Below are positions 51,378 through 60,189 of a stretch of 64,000 nt of DNA, piece by piece. Both the position numbers and the translations under genes were made by a program. Numbering within the stretch: position 1 is the first letter of the stretch; the number at the start of each line of letters is the position of its first letter. The notes beneath the pieces were generated by a model. The model saw only the letters and a program-made list of their open reading frames with translations. It had not been told where the DNA came from and made no database searches. The stretch is from contig NZ_CP026107.1 in assembly GCF_002902965.1 (NCBI RefSeq), forward strand, positions 1,116,001 to 1,180,000. Reading direction: 5' to 3'. Source of the stretch: Paraburkholderia hospita. Lineage in GTDB: Bacteria; Pseudomonadota; Gammaproteobacteria; Burkholderiales; Burkholderiaceae.

Positions 51378-53423
51378 TCAGGCCGTATCGGACTGCTTCT
51401 TGTACTGCGACGCGAGCTTGTCCTGCTGGTTCGGCGGAACAGGATCGTAATGGCTCAATTCGATGCTGTAGTTGCCGTGCCCGCCCGCGATCGCGTTCAG
51501 GCGCGACTGATAGTCGGCCAGTTCCGATAGCGGCACTTTCCCCGCCACGACCACAGCACGGCCGGCCAGATTGCGCGTGCCCTGTACCTGCGCGCGACGC
51601 GACGACAGATCGCCGATGATGTCGCCCATCGTCGTGTCGGGCGTCATCACCTCGATGTTCACGATCGGTTCGAGCAGGATCGGCTGCGCCTTGAGTATTG
51701 CGTCTATGAACGCCTTGCGGCCCGCCGTGACGAACGCGACTTCCTTCGAGTCGACAGGATGGCTCTTGCCGTCGAACACGGTGATACGCACGTCCTGCAT
51801 CGGAAAGCCCGCAAGCGGGCCGTTCTCGATCACCTGCAAAATGCCCTTTTCGACGGCTGGCATGAACTGGCCCGGAATCGCGCCGCCCTTCACGGCATCG
51901 ACGAATTCGTAGCCCGCGCCGCGCGGCAACGGCTCGACGCGCAGCATCACTTCGCCGAACTGACCTGCGCCGCCCGTCTGCTTCTTGTGGCGATGATGCC
52001 CTTCGGCCTTGCCGCCGATGGTCTCGCGGTACGCGATCTTCGGCGGCCGCGTGATGACGCCGAGCTTGTATTGATCGGCGAGCCGCTCCAGCATGTGCCG
52101 CAGATGCAATTCGCCCAGTCCGCGCACGACGGTCTCGTTGGTCCCGACGGGATGTTCGATTTTCAGGCAAGGGTCTTCCGCCGCGAGCTTTTGCAGGATT
52201 TCCCACAGACGCTGCTCGTTGCCGCGCCGCTCCGGCTCGATGGCGAGGCCGTAGATCGGTGTCGGGAACGCGAGCGGCGCGAGATGGATGTTGCCGTCTT
52301 CAGGCGCGTCGTGCAGCACGGCGTCGAATGAAATCTCGTCGACCTTCGCCGTCGCGCAGATATCGCCGGGTCCCGCCTGCGCGACCTCCTCGTGGTCCTT
52401 GCCCTGCAACAGCATCAGATGCGCGACGCGAAACGGCTGGCGCGCGTCGCCGATATAGAGCTGACCGTCGCGCCGCACCGTGCCCTGATGGATGCGGAAC
52501 ACGGCCATCTTGCCGATGTACGGGTCGATCACGATCTTGAACACATGTGCGAGCACATGTTTGTTGGGATCGGGCTCGGCCTGCACCGTCTCGCGCCGGC
52601 CATCGACATCGCGATAGAAGAGGGGCGGATTGCCTTCGAGCGGATTGGGCAATAGTTTCACGAACACATCGAGCAGTTCGCGGATGCCCGCGCCCGTCGC
52701 CGACGACGTGAAGCACACAGGCACCAGATGCCCTTCGCGCAGCGCGCGCTCGAACGGTTCGTGCAGTTGTTCCGGCTGGACCGCTTCGCCCTGTTCGAGA
52801 TACAGCTCCATCAGCTTTGCATCAAGCTCGATTACCTGGTCGACGAGCGCGTTATGCGCGGATTCGACCGTCAGCAGATCGGATTCGCCGGACGGATTGA
52901 AGAAGCAGTCGACTACGGCGGTTGCGCCTTGCGCGGGCAGGTTGATAGGCAGACAGTCCTTGCCGAAAGTCTCCTGAATCTCTTCGAGCAGACCGGGCAG
53001 ATTGACCTTGTCGCCATCGATGCCGTTCACGACGATGATCCGGCACAGCTTGCGCGCCTCGGCCCACGCCATCATGCGGCGCGTGGTCATTTCGATGCCA
53101 GTGCGCGCGTTGATGACGATCGCGGCTGTTTCGACGGCAGGCAAGGCGCTGATGGAAAGGCCGGAGAAGTCGGGGTAGCCGGGCGTGTCGGCGAGGTAGA
53201 TGCGAGTGTTCTGGTAATGCAGGTGGGCGATCGCGGAGGAGAGCGAGTGGTGGTATTTGCGCTCCAGCGGATCGAAGTCGCAGACGGTCGAGCCTCGGTC
53301 GACGCTGCCTGCCGCATGGATCGCGCCGCCTTCTTTCAGCAGCGCCTCGATCAACGAGGTCTTGCCGCAACCGGCGTGGCCGACCAGCGCGATGGTACGG
53401 ATGGCTTCGGGTGGGTAATCCAT
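51378..53423 (-). CDS. Elongation factor G paralogue with atypical G4 motif
   Basis: The 681-residue GTPase has the EF-G domain order. G1 is VGHAGCGKTS (about 14-23) and G3 is DTPGYPDF (79-86), but the usual NKxD base-recognition motif is VVNGIDGDK (N133-G-I-D136). The C-terminal domains IV and V are present (GHHRHKKQTGGAGQFGEVMLRVEP, TPDTTMGDIIGDLSSRRAQVQG). It is not the main fusA, which sits with ribosomal genes; it resembles the EF-G2/FusA-like group found in many bacteria, whose role is unclear. The ATG at 53423 has GAGGAC upstream. Lack of the lysine in NKxD may alter nucleotide affinity. Confidence 0.88.
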   Translation of the reverse strand: MDYPPEAIRTIALVGHAGCGKTSLIEALLKEGGAIHAAGSVDRGSTVCDFDPLERKYHHSLSSAIAHLHYQNTRIYLADTPGYPDFSGLSISALPAVETAAIVINARTGIEMTTRRMMAWAEARKLCRIIVVNGIDGDKVNLPGLLEEIQETFGKDCLPINLPAQGATAVVDCFFNPSGESDLLTVESAHNALVDQVIELDAKLMELYLEQGEAVQPEQLHEPFERALREGHLVPVCFTSSATGAGIRELLDVFVKLLPNPLEGNPPLFYRDVDGRRETVQAEPDPNKHVLAHVFKIVIDPYIGKMAVFRIHQGTVRRDGQLYIGDARQPFRVAHLMLLQGKDHEEVAQAGPGDICATAKVDEISFDAVLHDAPEDGNIHLAPLAFPTPIYGLAIEPERRGNEQRLWEILQKLAAEDPCLKIEHPVGTNETVVRGLGELHLRHMLERLADQYKLGVITRPPKIAYRETIGGKAEGHHRHKKQTGGAGQFGEVMLRVEPLPRGAGYEFVDAVKGGAIPGQFMPAVEKGILQVIENGPLAGFPMQDVRITVFDGKSHPVDSKEVAFVTAGRKAFIDAILKAQPILLEPIVNIEVMTPDTTMGDIIGDLSSRRAQVQGTRNLAGRAVVVAGKVPLSELADYQSRLNAIAGGHGNYSIELSHYDPVPPNQQDKLASQYKKQSDTA

Positions 53424-53597
53424 GGCCGTCCTCATTCTGCGACAGTTATTGGGCCATTATTGGTGAAAATGGCGCCGCCTGCCACAAGACACGCGCGAAT
53501 TTGCGAATTCGGGTATGTTGCGGCGCGGTAGAAAACGGTCGCGCCTGTTTCTGATAAGGTGCTCCGATCTTCTAGACATTCATTGGATCCGCAACAC

Positions 53598-54251
53598 ATG
53601 ACGCAACAACTCAGAATCGATTTTGTTTCCGATATCGCCTGCCCGTGGTGCGCGATCGGGCTTTCGTCGCTACAACTTGCGCTGTCGCGTCTCGACGATA
53701 CGGTGAATGCCGAGATCGTCATGCATCCGTTCGAACTGAATCCGCAGATGGGGCCGGAAGGCGAGGCGATCGTCGATTATCTCGGCAAGAAATATGGCCG
53801 CACGCCGGCGCAGATCGAAGAGACGCAGGCGATGATCCGCGAGCGCGGCGCAAGCGTCGGTTTTGCGTTCGGGCCGCGCAACTATGTGTACAACACGTTC
53901 GATGCGCATCGGCTGCTGCATTGGGCGGGTATCGAAGGCAAGCAGTTGCCTTTGAAGCTCGCGCTGTTGCAGGCTTATCACGGCGACGGCAAGGACCCGA
54001 GCAATCGCGACGTGCTGGTCGAAGCCGCGCAATCCGTCGGTCTCGATGCCGCGAAAGCACGCGACGTCTTGAACGGCAACGACTATGCCGACGAAGTTCG
54101 CGCAGAAGAGCAGCAGTTCCAGACTATGGGCATCCAGTCCGTGCCGTCGATCGTTTTCAACCAGAAGTATCTGGTGACGGGCGGGCAGCCCGTCGAAGCG
54201 TTCGAGCAGGTGATTCAGCAGATTCTTGCTGAAGAGAAAGCGGGCGCGTAG
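53598..54251 (+). CDS. DsbA-family oxidoreductase (FrnE-like)
   Basis: The 217-residue cytosolic protein has the thioredoxin-type site C-P-W-C in DFVSDIACPWCAIGL, a helical insertion and the cis-proline strand GIQSVPSIVFNQKYLVTGGQPVEAF. It matches the FrnE group of DsbA-like disulfide isomerases or 2-hydroxychromene-2-carboxylate isomerase relatives. No signal peptide is present. The ATG at 53598 gives the usual length. Confidence 0.94.
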   Translation: MTQQLRIDFVSDIACPWCAIGLSSLQLALSRLDDTVNAEIVMHPFELNPQMGPEGEAIVDYLGKKYGRTPAQIEETQAMIRERGASVGFAFGPRNYVYNTFDAHRLLHWAGIEGKQLPLKLALLQAYHGDGKDPSNRDVLVEAAQSVGLDAAKARDVLNGNDYADEVRAEEQQFQTMGIQSVPSIVFNQKYLVTGGQPVEAFEQVIQQILAEEKAGA

Positions 54252-54273
54252 TCGCTTTCTCCCGCCTCAAGCA

Positions 54274-56469
54274 TCAGAAGTATTTGGTCGCGCCTGCATA
54301 CACCGCGAAATGCGGAGCGTACTGCGGTGCGCCGACGCCGATACCTGAGCCGTCGCGCAGTTCATAAACGCGATTGAAGGCGTTGACGACGAGCAAACGC
54401 GCGTCGAACTTGCCGATCAGCGGCTGGTTGAAATGCTGGATCACCCCGAGGTTGACCTGCGCATAGACGGGCAGACGGTCCGTGTTGGCGAAGCCGCTGC
54501 GAAGTCCGCTGCCGACGAGTCCGTCGAACGTGAAGGTGGTTCTGCCGAGATCGTAGGTGCCGCCGAACGAAGCCGTCACGCGCTGGTCGTGATCGAGAAA
54601 CACCCAATGGCTGTTGATGAAGGCCAGTTCGTCGGGATCGAAATTGAACTGCGCCGAACTGATCTGCTTGCCCTGTGCCCGGCTGTACGCGAGGTTCAGA
54701 TAGGCGGAGACATTGTCGTGTCTGAAGTTCGCCGTGAATTCGACGCCGTACGTCTTGCCGTATTGATAGTTGAACGGCGTGAAGATGAGTGCTGAGCCGA
54801 ATTGGCCTTCGTCGAGCAGATTGGTCGACTTCTTGTAGTACGCATCGAGCCCGAGCGTGAGCGCCGAGCCGACCTTTTGCGTCACGCCGATATCGAAGTA
54901 ATGGCTGCGTTCGGGCTGCACGGGATCGTTCTGGCTGGATGGGCTCTGGTTCGTCGTGCCGTTGAACTTCGAGATCGTCGAGCCGGATACCAGTTCGAAT
55001 GCGGGCGGCGTGAAATAGCGGGCGTAGCCGGCATGCACGGTCGTCGTCGGCGTGAGCGTGTAGACCATGCCGATGCGCGGGCTCAACTGGCTCGCGGTCG
55101 TGTATTCGTCCATCCGGTCGTAACGCAGACCGTAGTTCAGCGTGAGGCGGTCGGTGAGCTTCCATTCGTCCTGCGCGTACAGGCTGTACAGGTAGCCCGT
55201 TTTGCTGCTGTTGTCCTGAATGTTGAACGGTTGATCGGAGAGCTGGTTGCCGTTTTCATCGACGGCGAAGACGTTCACGCTGTTGTCGAAGACCGCGTGC
55301 TCCTGCTGGAAAAACAGGCCTGCGCGCACCGTGTGTTTGTCGTTCAGACGCCAGGTGGTATCGACTTGCGCGCCGTTGGCCGAGTTGCTGTGAAAGTCTT
55401 GCGCCGCGACGCCGTTGAACATCAGATCGCCGACGGGGTCCGGGTTGAACTGCGTGCGCGTGTAGCGTGTGAAAAACGCGACCTGATAGTCGAATGTGCC
55501 GCCGTTCGTGCCCTGCAACGCAATGGCCGCGAAGTTGTTCAGTTCGGATTGGGTTTCGTTGAGCTGCGATGAATCGAATGTGTTGTTGCCGTTGAGCGTG
55601 AAGCTGGTCGGCAGGCCGGGCGTATTCGGAATCTCGAACTGGTTGCTGGTCGTGCCGAACAACAGGCTCACGCGTGTCAGCGGATTGATGATGTACGACA
55701 GATAGCCAAACGCGTCGCCTTGTCGCGTGTGATCGTGAATCGCGTTGGCGCTTGCCGTTGGGTTTTCGATGCCCAGATTGTTCATGCCCAGCGAGCCACT
55801 CAGATAGTAGCTGAACGGTCCCTTGTTGCCGTATACATCGGCGCTCGTCTTGATGGTCTGATGGCTGCCGCCGAAGACATCGATCGAGCCGCCGTTGCCC
55901 GTGTCGCCCGATTTGGTACGGATATCGATGATGCCTGCTGTCCGGTAGCCGTATTGCGCGGGCAACGCGCCCGTCAGCAGATTGAGCTGATCGATGATGC
56001 GCGTGTCGAGCGACTGGCCAAAGCCGCTGATCGGCTCCGGAATGATGATGCCGTTGATCCGGTATTGCAGGTTCGCGTGATCGCCGCGCACGTGCAACTG
56101 GCCGTATGAATCCGCAGCCACGCCTGGTGCTTGCAATAGCACCTGATTGAGCGGCGTGTTCTGACCGGCGGGCAGGGCGTCGATATCGTCCTGTGTGAAA
56201 CGGTAGACACTGCTGCCCGTCTCGGGCAACAGGCCGTTGCGAACGTCATCGAGACGTTTGGCGCTCACCTTCACGTCGGTCATCTCGGTTGGGTCGGCGA
56301 TGCTCTCTGTCGACGCGGAAGGATCCGTAGCCGCCGTTGCCCGTGAAGCGGCACTAAACAGAAGTAGCGTGGCGTACATCACGTGAGTGTGTTTGCGCAT
56401 TTTGTTTTGATTTGCTGTCGTTGAAATCTTGTTCGATTCGTTTTGATGGCGCGAGCGCGTCCGATCCAT
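54274..56469 (-). CDS. TonB-dependent outer-membrane receptor, probably Zur-controlled
   Basis: The product has a signal region (MYATLLLFSAASRATAA), a plug domain (RFTQDDIDALPAGQNTPLNQVLLQAPGVAADSYGQLHVRGDHANLQYRINGI) and a beta-barrel ending in AVYAGATKYF, a typical outer-membrane C-terminal signature with final Phe. Length is 731 residues from the ATG at 56469 (AGGA five bases upstream, within a near-palindrome) or 708 from 56400, which starts closer to the signal peptide. A near-perfect Zur box overlaps the promoter at 56599-56615, which points to zinc (or a zinc chelate) as substrate rather than iron. No TonB-ExbBD genes are adjacent. Confidence 0.92.
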   Translation of the reverse strand: MDRTRSRHQNESNKISTTANQNKMRKHTHVMYATLLLFSAASRATAATDPSASTESIADPTEMTDVKVSAKRLDDVRNGLLPETGSSVYRFTQDDIDALPAGQNTPLNQVLLQAPGVAADSYGQLHVRGDHANLQYRINGIIIPEPISGFGQSLDTRIIDQLNLLTGALPAQYGYRTAGIIDIRTKSGDTGNGGSIDVFGGSHQTIKTSADVYGNKGPFSYYLSGSLGMNNLGIENPTASANAIHDHTRQGDAFGYLSYIINPLTRVSLLFGTTSNQFEIPNTPGLPTSFTLNGNNTFDSSQLNETQSELNNFAAIALQGTNGGTFDYQVAFFTRYTRTQFNPDPVGDLMFNGVAAQDFHSNSANGAQVDTTWRLNDKHTVRAGLFFQQEHAVFDNSVNVFAVDENGNQLSDQPFNIQDNSSKTGYLYSLYAQDEWKLTDRLTLNYGLRYDRMDEYTTASQLSPRIGMVYTLTPTTTVHAGYARYFTPPAFELVSGSTISKFNGTTNQSPSSQNDPVQPERSHYFDIGVTQKVGSALTLGLDAYYKKSTNLLDEGQFGSALIFTPFNYQYGKTYGVEFTANFRHDNVSAYLNLAYSRAQGKQISSAQFNFDPDELAFINSHWVFLDHDQRVTASFGGTYDLGRTTFTFDGLVGSGLRSGFANTDRLPVYAQVNLGVIQHFNQPLIGKFDARLLVVNAFNRVYELRDGSGIGVGAPQYAPHFAVYAGATKYF

Positions 56470-56826
56470 AGGAATCCTATGAATGCGTCATGCAGCAGAC
56501 TTGTTTCCGAATCGCTTACGCGATGACTGATTGCGCGGTTGAAACGGTTGTAGTTATGACTCTCCGTCCTCTCGTCGTGACGAAAGGTAATGCCGGAGAT
56601 GTTATAACATAACATTGATGCAATGCAAGCGCCGTATGCCGTCTAGAAACGCGCCGTCCGCATTGCCATTGCAAGCCGATTGCAAGAAAAAAATCTGACG
56701 ACGCGAAGGAATAAGCATCGATCGACAGCGTTAGCCCATATGTCGCGGTGCCTGACGCGCGCGCATGTGCGTGCCCGTTGCGGATCGCGTGGCGCCGGAA
56801 ACAACAACATCAAACCTGGAGTGGTC
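56470..56826. other. Divergent intergenic region with Zur box
   Basis: No gene is credible in these 357 bases. Contents: a CATAGG(A/T)ATCCTATG near-palindrome at 56466-56480, the Zur box and TonB-receptor promoter at 56599-56628, and the leader of the cytochrome b gene, where an in-frame extension exists but is basic and unconserved. Confidence 0.6.
56599..56615 (-). promoter_or_regulatory. Zur-box and promoter of the TonB receptor gene
   Basis: ATGTTATAACATAACAT matches the 17-base core of the proteobacterial Zur operator (ATGTTATA-N-TATAACAT) at all but one position. Read on the minus strand, -35 TTGCAT (56628-56623) and -10 TATAAC (56606-56601) are separated by 16 bases, so the box covers the -10 element: repression by zinc-loaded Zur is expected. 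The receptor start lies about 130 bases downstream. Confidence 0.75.
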
Positions 56827-57420
56827 TTGAGTCACAACACGGTTCAACCGGGGTGGTTGCGAATTACGCACTGGATCAATGCTTTGGCCGTCGTGCTGAT
56901 GGTCATGAGCGGCTGGCAGATTTACGATGCGTCGCCGATCTTTCCCGTCATTCATTTCTCTCCTTCGATCACGCTAGGCGGCTGGCTTGGCGGCGCGCTG
57001 CAATGGCACTTCGCGGTGATGTGGCTGCTGGTGGCGAACTTCATCGTGTATCTGGCGGCGAATCTTGCGTCGGGCCGCTTTCAGCGCAAGCTGTTGCCGC
57101 TCAAACCGACACAGCTTGTCGCCGATCTGGTCGCCGCCTTGCGCGGACGTCTGAAGCACGACGACCTCGCGCATTACAACGCGATCCAAAAGCTCGCCTA
57201 TCTCGTCGTGATCGCCGATATCGTGCTGATCGTGCTGTCGGGGCTCGCGGTGTGGAAATCCGTACAGTTTCCGTTGCTGCGCACGCTGATGGGCGGCTAT
57301 GACAATGCGCGCATCGTGCACTTCGTCTGTATGAGCGTGCTGGTCGCGTTCTTCGTCGTGCATGTGATGATGGTCGCGCTCGTGCCGCGCTCGTTGCTGC
57401 TGATGATCCGGGGACGCTGA
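56827..57420 (+). CDS. Membrane cytochrome b (b561/FdnI-like)
   Basis: The 197-residue protein has four to five membrane helices with histidines at the helix ends, in GWLRITHWINALAVVLMVMSGWQIYD, GGALQWHFAVMWLLVANFIVYL and ARIVHFVCMSVLVAFFVVHVMMVA, fitting two b-haems. The TTG at 56827 is chosen because GGAG lies five bases upstream and the family begins near this point; the frame is open further up. It precedes the molybdoenzyme by 3 bases and should feed electrons to or from it, as MsrQ does for MsrP, although the sequence is closer to b561 than MsrQ type. Confidence 0.85.
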   Translation: MSHNTVQPGWLRITHWINALAVVLMVMSGWQIYDASPIFPVIHFSPSITLGGWLGGALQWHFAVMWLLVANFIVYLAANLASGRFQRKLLPLKPTQLVADLVAALRGRLKHDDLAHYNAIQKLAYLVVIADIVLIVLSGLAVWKSVQFPLLRTLMGGYDNARIVHFVCMSVLVAFFVVHVMMVALVPRSLLLMIRGR

Positions 57421-57423
57421 ATC

Positions 57424-58215
57424 ATGACGATCCGCAAACGCACCCCGCAGCCAGGCTCTTTTCTCGCGACTCACGGCGAGTCGATCATCCGCGATGCACA
57501 GCGCGAACTCAAATCACCCGCGCGACGACTGTTCGGGCAGCGGCTGCTGACGCTTGGTGGCATCGCGATGTTGTCCGGTTGCGATCTGACCAACGACAAG
57601 GCAGTGAACACGGCATTGCGCCGCATTTCGTTCTTCAACGACGACGTGCAGGCCCTGCTGTTCGACCCGAACAAACTCGCGCCGACCTATCCCGAGTCGA
57701 TGATCACGCGTCCGTTTCCGTTCAACGCGTTCTATGACATCGACGACGTGCCCGAAGTGGACGCCGCGTCTTACCGCCTGCAGGTAGGTGGACTCGCGCA
57801 CGGCAAGGGCGTGTGGACGCTCGACGAACTGCGCGCGCTGCCGCAGGAAAGCCAGATCACGCGGCATATCTGTATCGAAGGATGGAGCGCGATCGGGCAT
57901 TGGGGCGGCGTGCGCTTCTCCGATTTCCTGCGCCGCGCAGGCGCGGATACTAGCGCCAAGTATGTGTCGCTACGTTGCGCGGACAACTATTGGACCAGCA
58001 TCGACATGCCGACTGCGCTGCACGCGCAGACGCTGCTCACGCTCACTTACGACAACGACGTGTTGCCGCCGAAGTACGGCTTTCCGATGAAGCTGCGCAT
58101 GCCGACCAAACTCGGCTACAAGAATCCGAAGCATATCGTCTCCATCGAAATCACGAACCAGTATCCGGGCGGCTACTGGGAGAACCAGGGTTACAACTGG
58201 TTCGGCGGTTCGTGA
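57424..58215 (+). CDS. Molybdopterin-dependent oxidoreductase (sulfite-oxidase/MsrP fold), Tat-exported lipoprotein candidate
   Basis: The 263-residue protein has the sulfite-oxidase-type molybdenum domain: RLQVGGL, RHICIEGWSAIGHWGGVRFSDFLRRAG with the Mo-ligand cysteine C150, DNYWTSIDMPTALHAQTLL and KYGFPMKLRMPTKLGYKNPKHIVSIEI. The N-terminal region holds SPARRLFGQR (twin arginine R34-R35, F37) followed by LLTLGGIAMLSGC, so it may be exported by Tat and lipidated at C53. Coupled to the membrane cytochrome b upstream, it likely forms a periplasmic reductase or oxidase, perhaps of methionine sulfoxide or another S- or N-oxide; substrate unknown. Confidence 0.88.
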   Translation: MTIRKRTPQPGSFLATHGESIIRDAQRELKSPARRLFGQRLLTLGGIAMLSGCDLTNDKAVNTALRRISFFNDDVQALLFDPNKLAPTYPESMITRPFPFNAFYDIDDVPEVDAASYRLQVGGLAHGKGVWTLDELRALPQESQITRHICIEGWSAIGHWGGVRFSDFLRRAGADTSAKYVSLRCADNYWTSIDMPTALHAQTLLTLTYDNDVLPPKYGFPMKLRMPTKLGYKNPKHIVSIEITNQYPGGYWENQGYNWFGGS

Positions 58216-58268
58216 CGCAGTAACGTTGTTCTCTCTCGCTACACCTAAACCAACCGTTGGGAGCTTCC

Positions 58269-58883
58269 ATGTCTTTCCGCATCAAACTCGGCGCCACACT
58301 TCTGACAGCCACGCTTGCCACGGCTGCGTTCGCGCAGACGCCCGCGACCAAGCCCTCGCGCATCCGCGGTGAAATCGTGTCGCTCGACGGCGACACGCTC
58401 AAGGTCCATCGCCGCAGCGGCGATACGGTGTCGATCGAAGTGAAGCCGGCCGTGACCGTTTCGGCCGTCAAGGCAATTCAACTGTCCGATATCAAGCCGG
58501 GCTCGTTCATCGGCACGGCTGCGACTACGGGCACGGACGGCAAGCTGACGGCAACGGAAGTCGTGGTATTCCCGGAGTCCGCGCGCGGCACGGGTGAAGG
58601 GCACTACGACTGGGACCTCGGGCCGAACAGTTCGATGACCAATGCGAACGTCGACACTGTGGTGCAGAGCACGAGCGGGCGCGACCTGAAGCTGTCGTAC
58701 AAAGGCGGCAGCAACGACGTGACCGTACCGCCCAATGTTCCCGTCGTGACGTTCACGCCTGCCACGCACGGCGATCTGACGCCGGGCAAGAAGGTGTTCG
58801 TCGTCGCGACGCCGGCTTCGCAGGGTAGCTACGTCGCACAGCGTGTCGTCGTCGAGAAGGATGGCGTTGCGCCGCCGATGTAA
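58269..58883 (+). CDS. Exported DUF5666-like protein
   Basis: The 204-residue protein has a signal peptide (LGATLLTATLATAAFAQ) and beta-barrel-like repeats: RIRGEIVSLDGDTLKVHRRSGDTVSIEVKP, then IKPGSFIGTAATTGTDGKLTATEVVVFPES, and a similar second pair ending YVAQRVVVEKDG. It resembles DUF5666 periplasmic proteins of unknown role. GGGAG precedes the ATG. It follows the molybdoenzyme by 53 bases and ends at a strong terminator, so it may be the third gene of that operon. Confidence 0.82.
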   Translation: MSFRIKLGATLLTATLATAAFAQTPATKPSRIRGEIVSLDGDTLKVHRRSGDTVSIEVKPAVTVSAVKAIQLSDIKPGSFIGTAATTGTDGKLTATEVVVFPESARGTGEGHYDWDLGPNSSMTNANVDTVVQSTSGRDLKLSYKGGSNDVTVPPNVPVVTFTPATHGDLTPGKKVFVVATPASQGSYVAQRVVVEKDGVAPPM

Positions 58884-58891
58884 TTGCTGCA

Positions 58892-58935
58892 AGCGCCGCT
58901 CGAGCATTCAAGCCTCGAGTGGCGCTATTTAATTT
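58892..58935 (+). terminator. Rho-independent terminator
   Basis: AGCGCCGCTCGAG (58892-58904) and CTCGAGTGGCGCT (58914-58926) form a 13-bp stem with one wobble pair and a 9-base loop, followed by ATTTAATTT. It lies directly after the stop of the exported protein gene and ends the cytochrome b-molybdoenzyme-exported protein operon. Confidence 0.8.
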
Positions 58936-59009
58936 CGCCAATTATTTTCCATTTTTGTTATCGGCTGCGACGATAAGATCGGCGCAGCCGTAATAAATGG
59001 GGCGAAAAA

Positions 59010-60158
59010 ATGGCGAGTACCTTGAAGCTGCCGGCGTCGGCCAATTCCGGAAAATCTTTAAAGATCGACGGCATTCGCTTTCTTGCGGCGTTCTGGGTAC
59101 TGATGTACCACTTCAAGCCGCCTCTTTTCCGCGAACTCTTGCCGCATCGGCTTTCGTTTCTCGGCGGCGCGCTGTGGTCCGGATCGACCGCATTGTTCGC
59201 CGGACCCGCCGCTGTCATCGTGTTCTTTGTGATTTCCGGCTATTGCATTCACGCGGCATATCATAAGGACGTCGCGCTCAAGCCAGTCAACTATTATGCG
59301 TCGCGATTCATCCGTATTGGATTGCCGCTCGTCGTTCTGCTATGCGTCGTTCAGCCATTGCCGACGGGGCAGAACTATCTGGAATCGGTGTTGTGGTCGC
59401 TTTACTGCGAGATGGTGTATTACGCGGTTTATCCGCTTTTGCGGCCGCGCTTTCACTATATCGGCGAAATGATCGTCGGCTGTGCGCTGACGGCGGCTGC
59501 GATGGTTACATGCGTGCGGCTGTTCGGGCATCCCGTTTGCCACGGTTGCGTCTATGAAACCTATCGCGTGCCGGGCACGGCATTGCTGTACGGAGCCGGC
59601 TGGATTTCAGGCTGCCTGATCGCGGAGACGCAGCGTAACGCGGCGCAGTTTCAGATTCGTGGCGCGTATTCGCCGCTGACGATGGCGATGAGGCAAGGCC
59701 TGGATGCGAGCACGCGTCTGCTTGCCAACCATCTCGTCGTGCTGAGGACGGTGATTGTTGCCGCAGGCGCAGCCGTGATGATTCTGCTGTCGGAATCGAG
59801 TCTCAAGCCGGCCGCGCTGCCGTTGATCACACCGGATATCACGCTGCCAGTATTTCAGATCCTCGCGGCGATCTGGATCGCGACGGAAACCGCGACGCCG
59901 TCACAATCCCGTTCGTGGACGGTGCTGGCTGCATGCGGCGCGTGGTCCTACAGCCTTTATCTTTGCCACAAGACCGCGCTGGCGCTACTCGAAATGACGA
60001 CATTCGACGAAACCTCGCGCTACGCATGGTTCGTCGAAGTGGCGCTGGCCCTCGCGATCAGCTACGCGTTCTACCGGATCATCGAAAAGCCTTCGCACGT
60101 CATTTCGCAGCGGCTGCGAAAGTACACACCGGACGTGCCGGGCGCGCCCGCGGCCTGA
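59010..60158 (+). CDS. Acyltransferase family 3 membrane protein (OafA-like)
   Basis: The 382-residue protein has about ten membrane helices and acyltransferase-3 signatures: IDGIRFLAAFWVLMYHF near the start with the catalytic histidine, VIVFFVISGYCIHAAYHKD, YYASRFIRIGLPLVVLL and a C-terminal CGAWSYSLYLCHKTALALLEM. It may O-acetylate a surface polysaccharide or lipid, but no such gene cluster is next to it. Slightly lower GC before its start than in the neighbours. Confidence 0.9.
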   Translation: MASTLKLPASANSGKSLKIDGIRFLAAFWVLMYHFKPPLFRELLPHRLSFLGGALWSGSTALFAGPAAVIVFFVISGYCIHAAYHKDVALKPVNYYASRFIRIGLPLVVLLCVVQPLPTGQNYLESVLWSLYCEMVYYAVYPLLRPRFHYIGEMIVGCALTAAAMVTCVRLFGHPVCHGCVYETYRVPGTALLYGAGWISGCLIAETQRNAAQFQIRGAYSPLTMAMRQGLDASTRLLANHLVVLRTVIVAAGAAVMILLSESSLKPAALPLITPDITLPVFQILAAIWIATETATPSQSRSWTVLAACGAWSYSLYLCHKTALALLEMTTFDETSRYAWFVEVALALAISYAFYRIIEKPSHVISQRLRKYTPDVPGAPAA

Positions 60159-60189
60159 ACCGCAGCGGCGCTGCCCTTGCGCAAAGACG

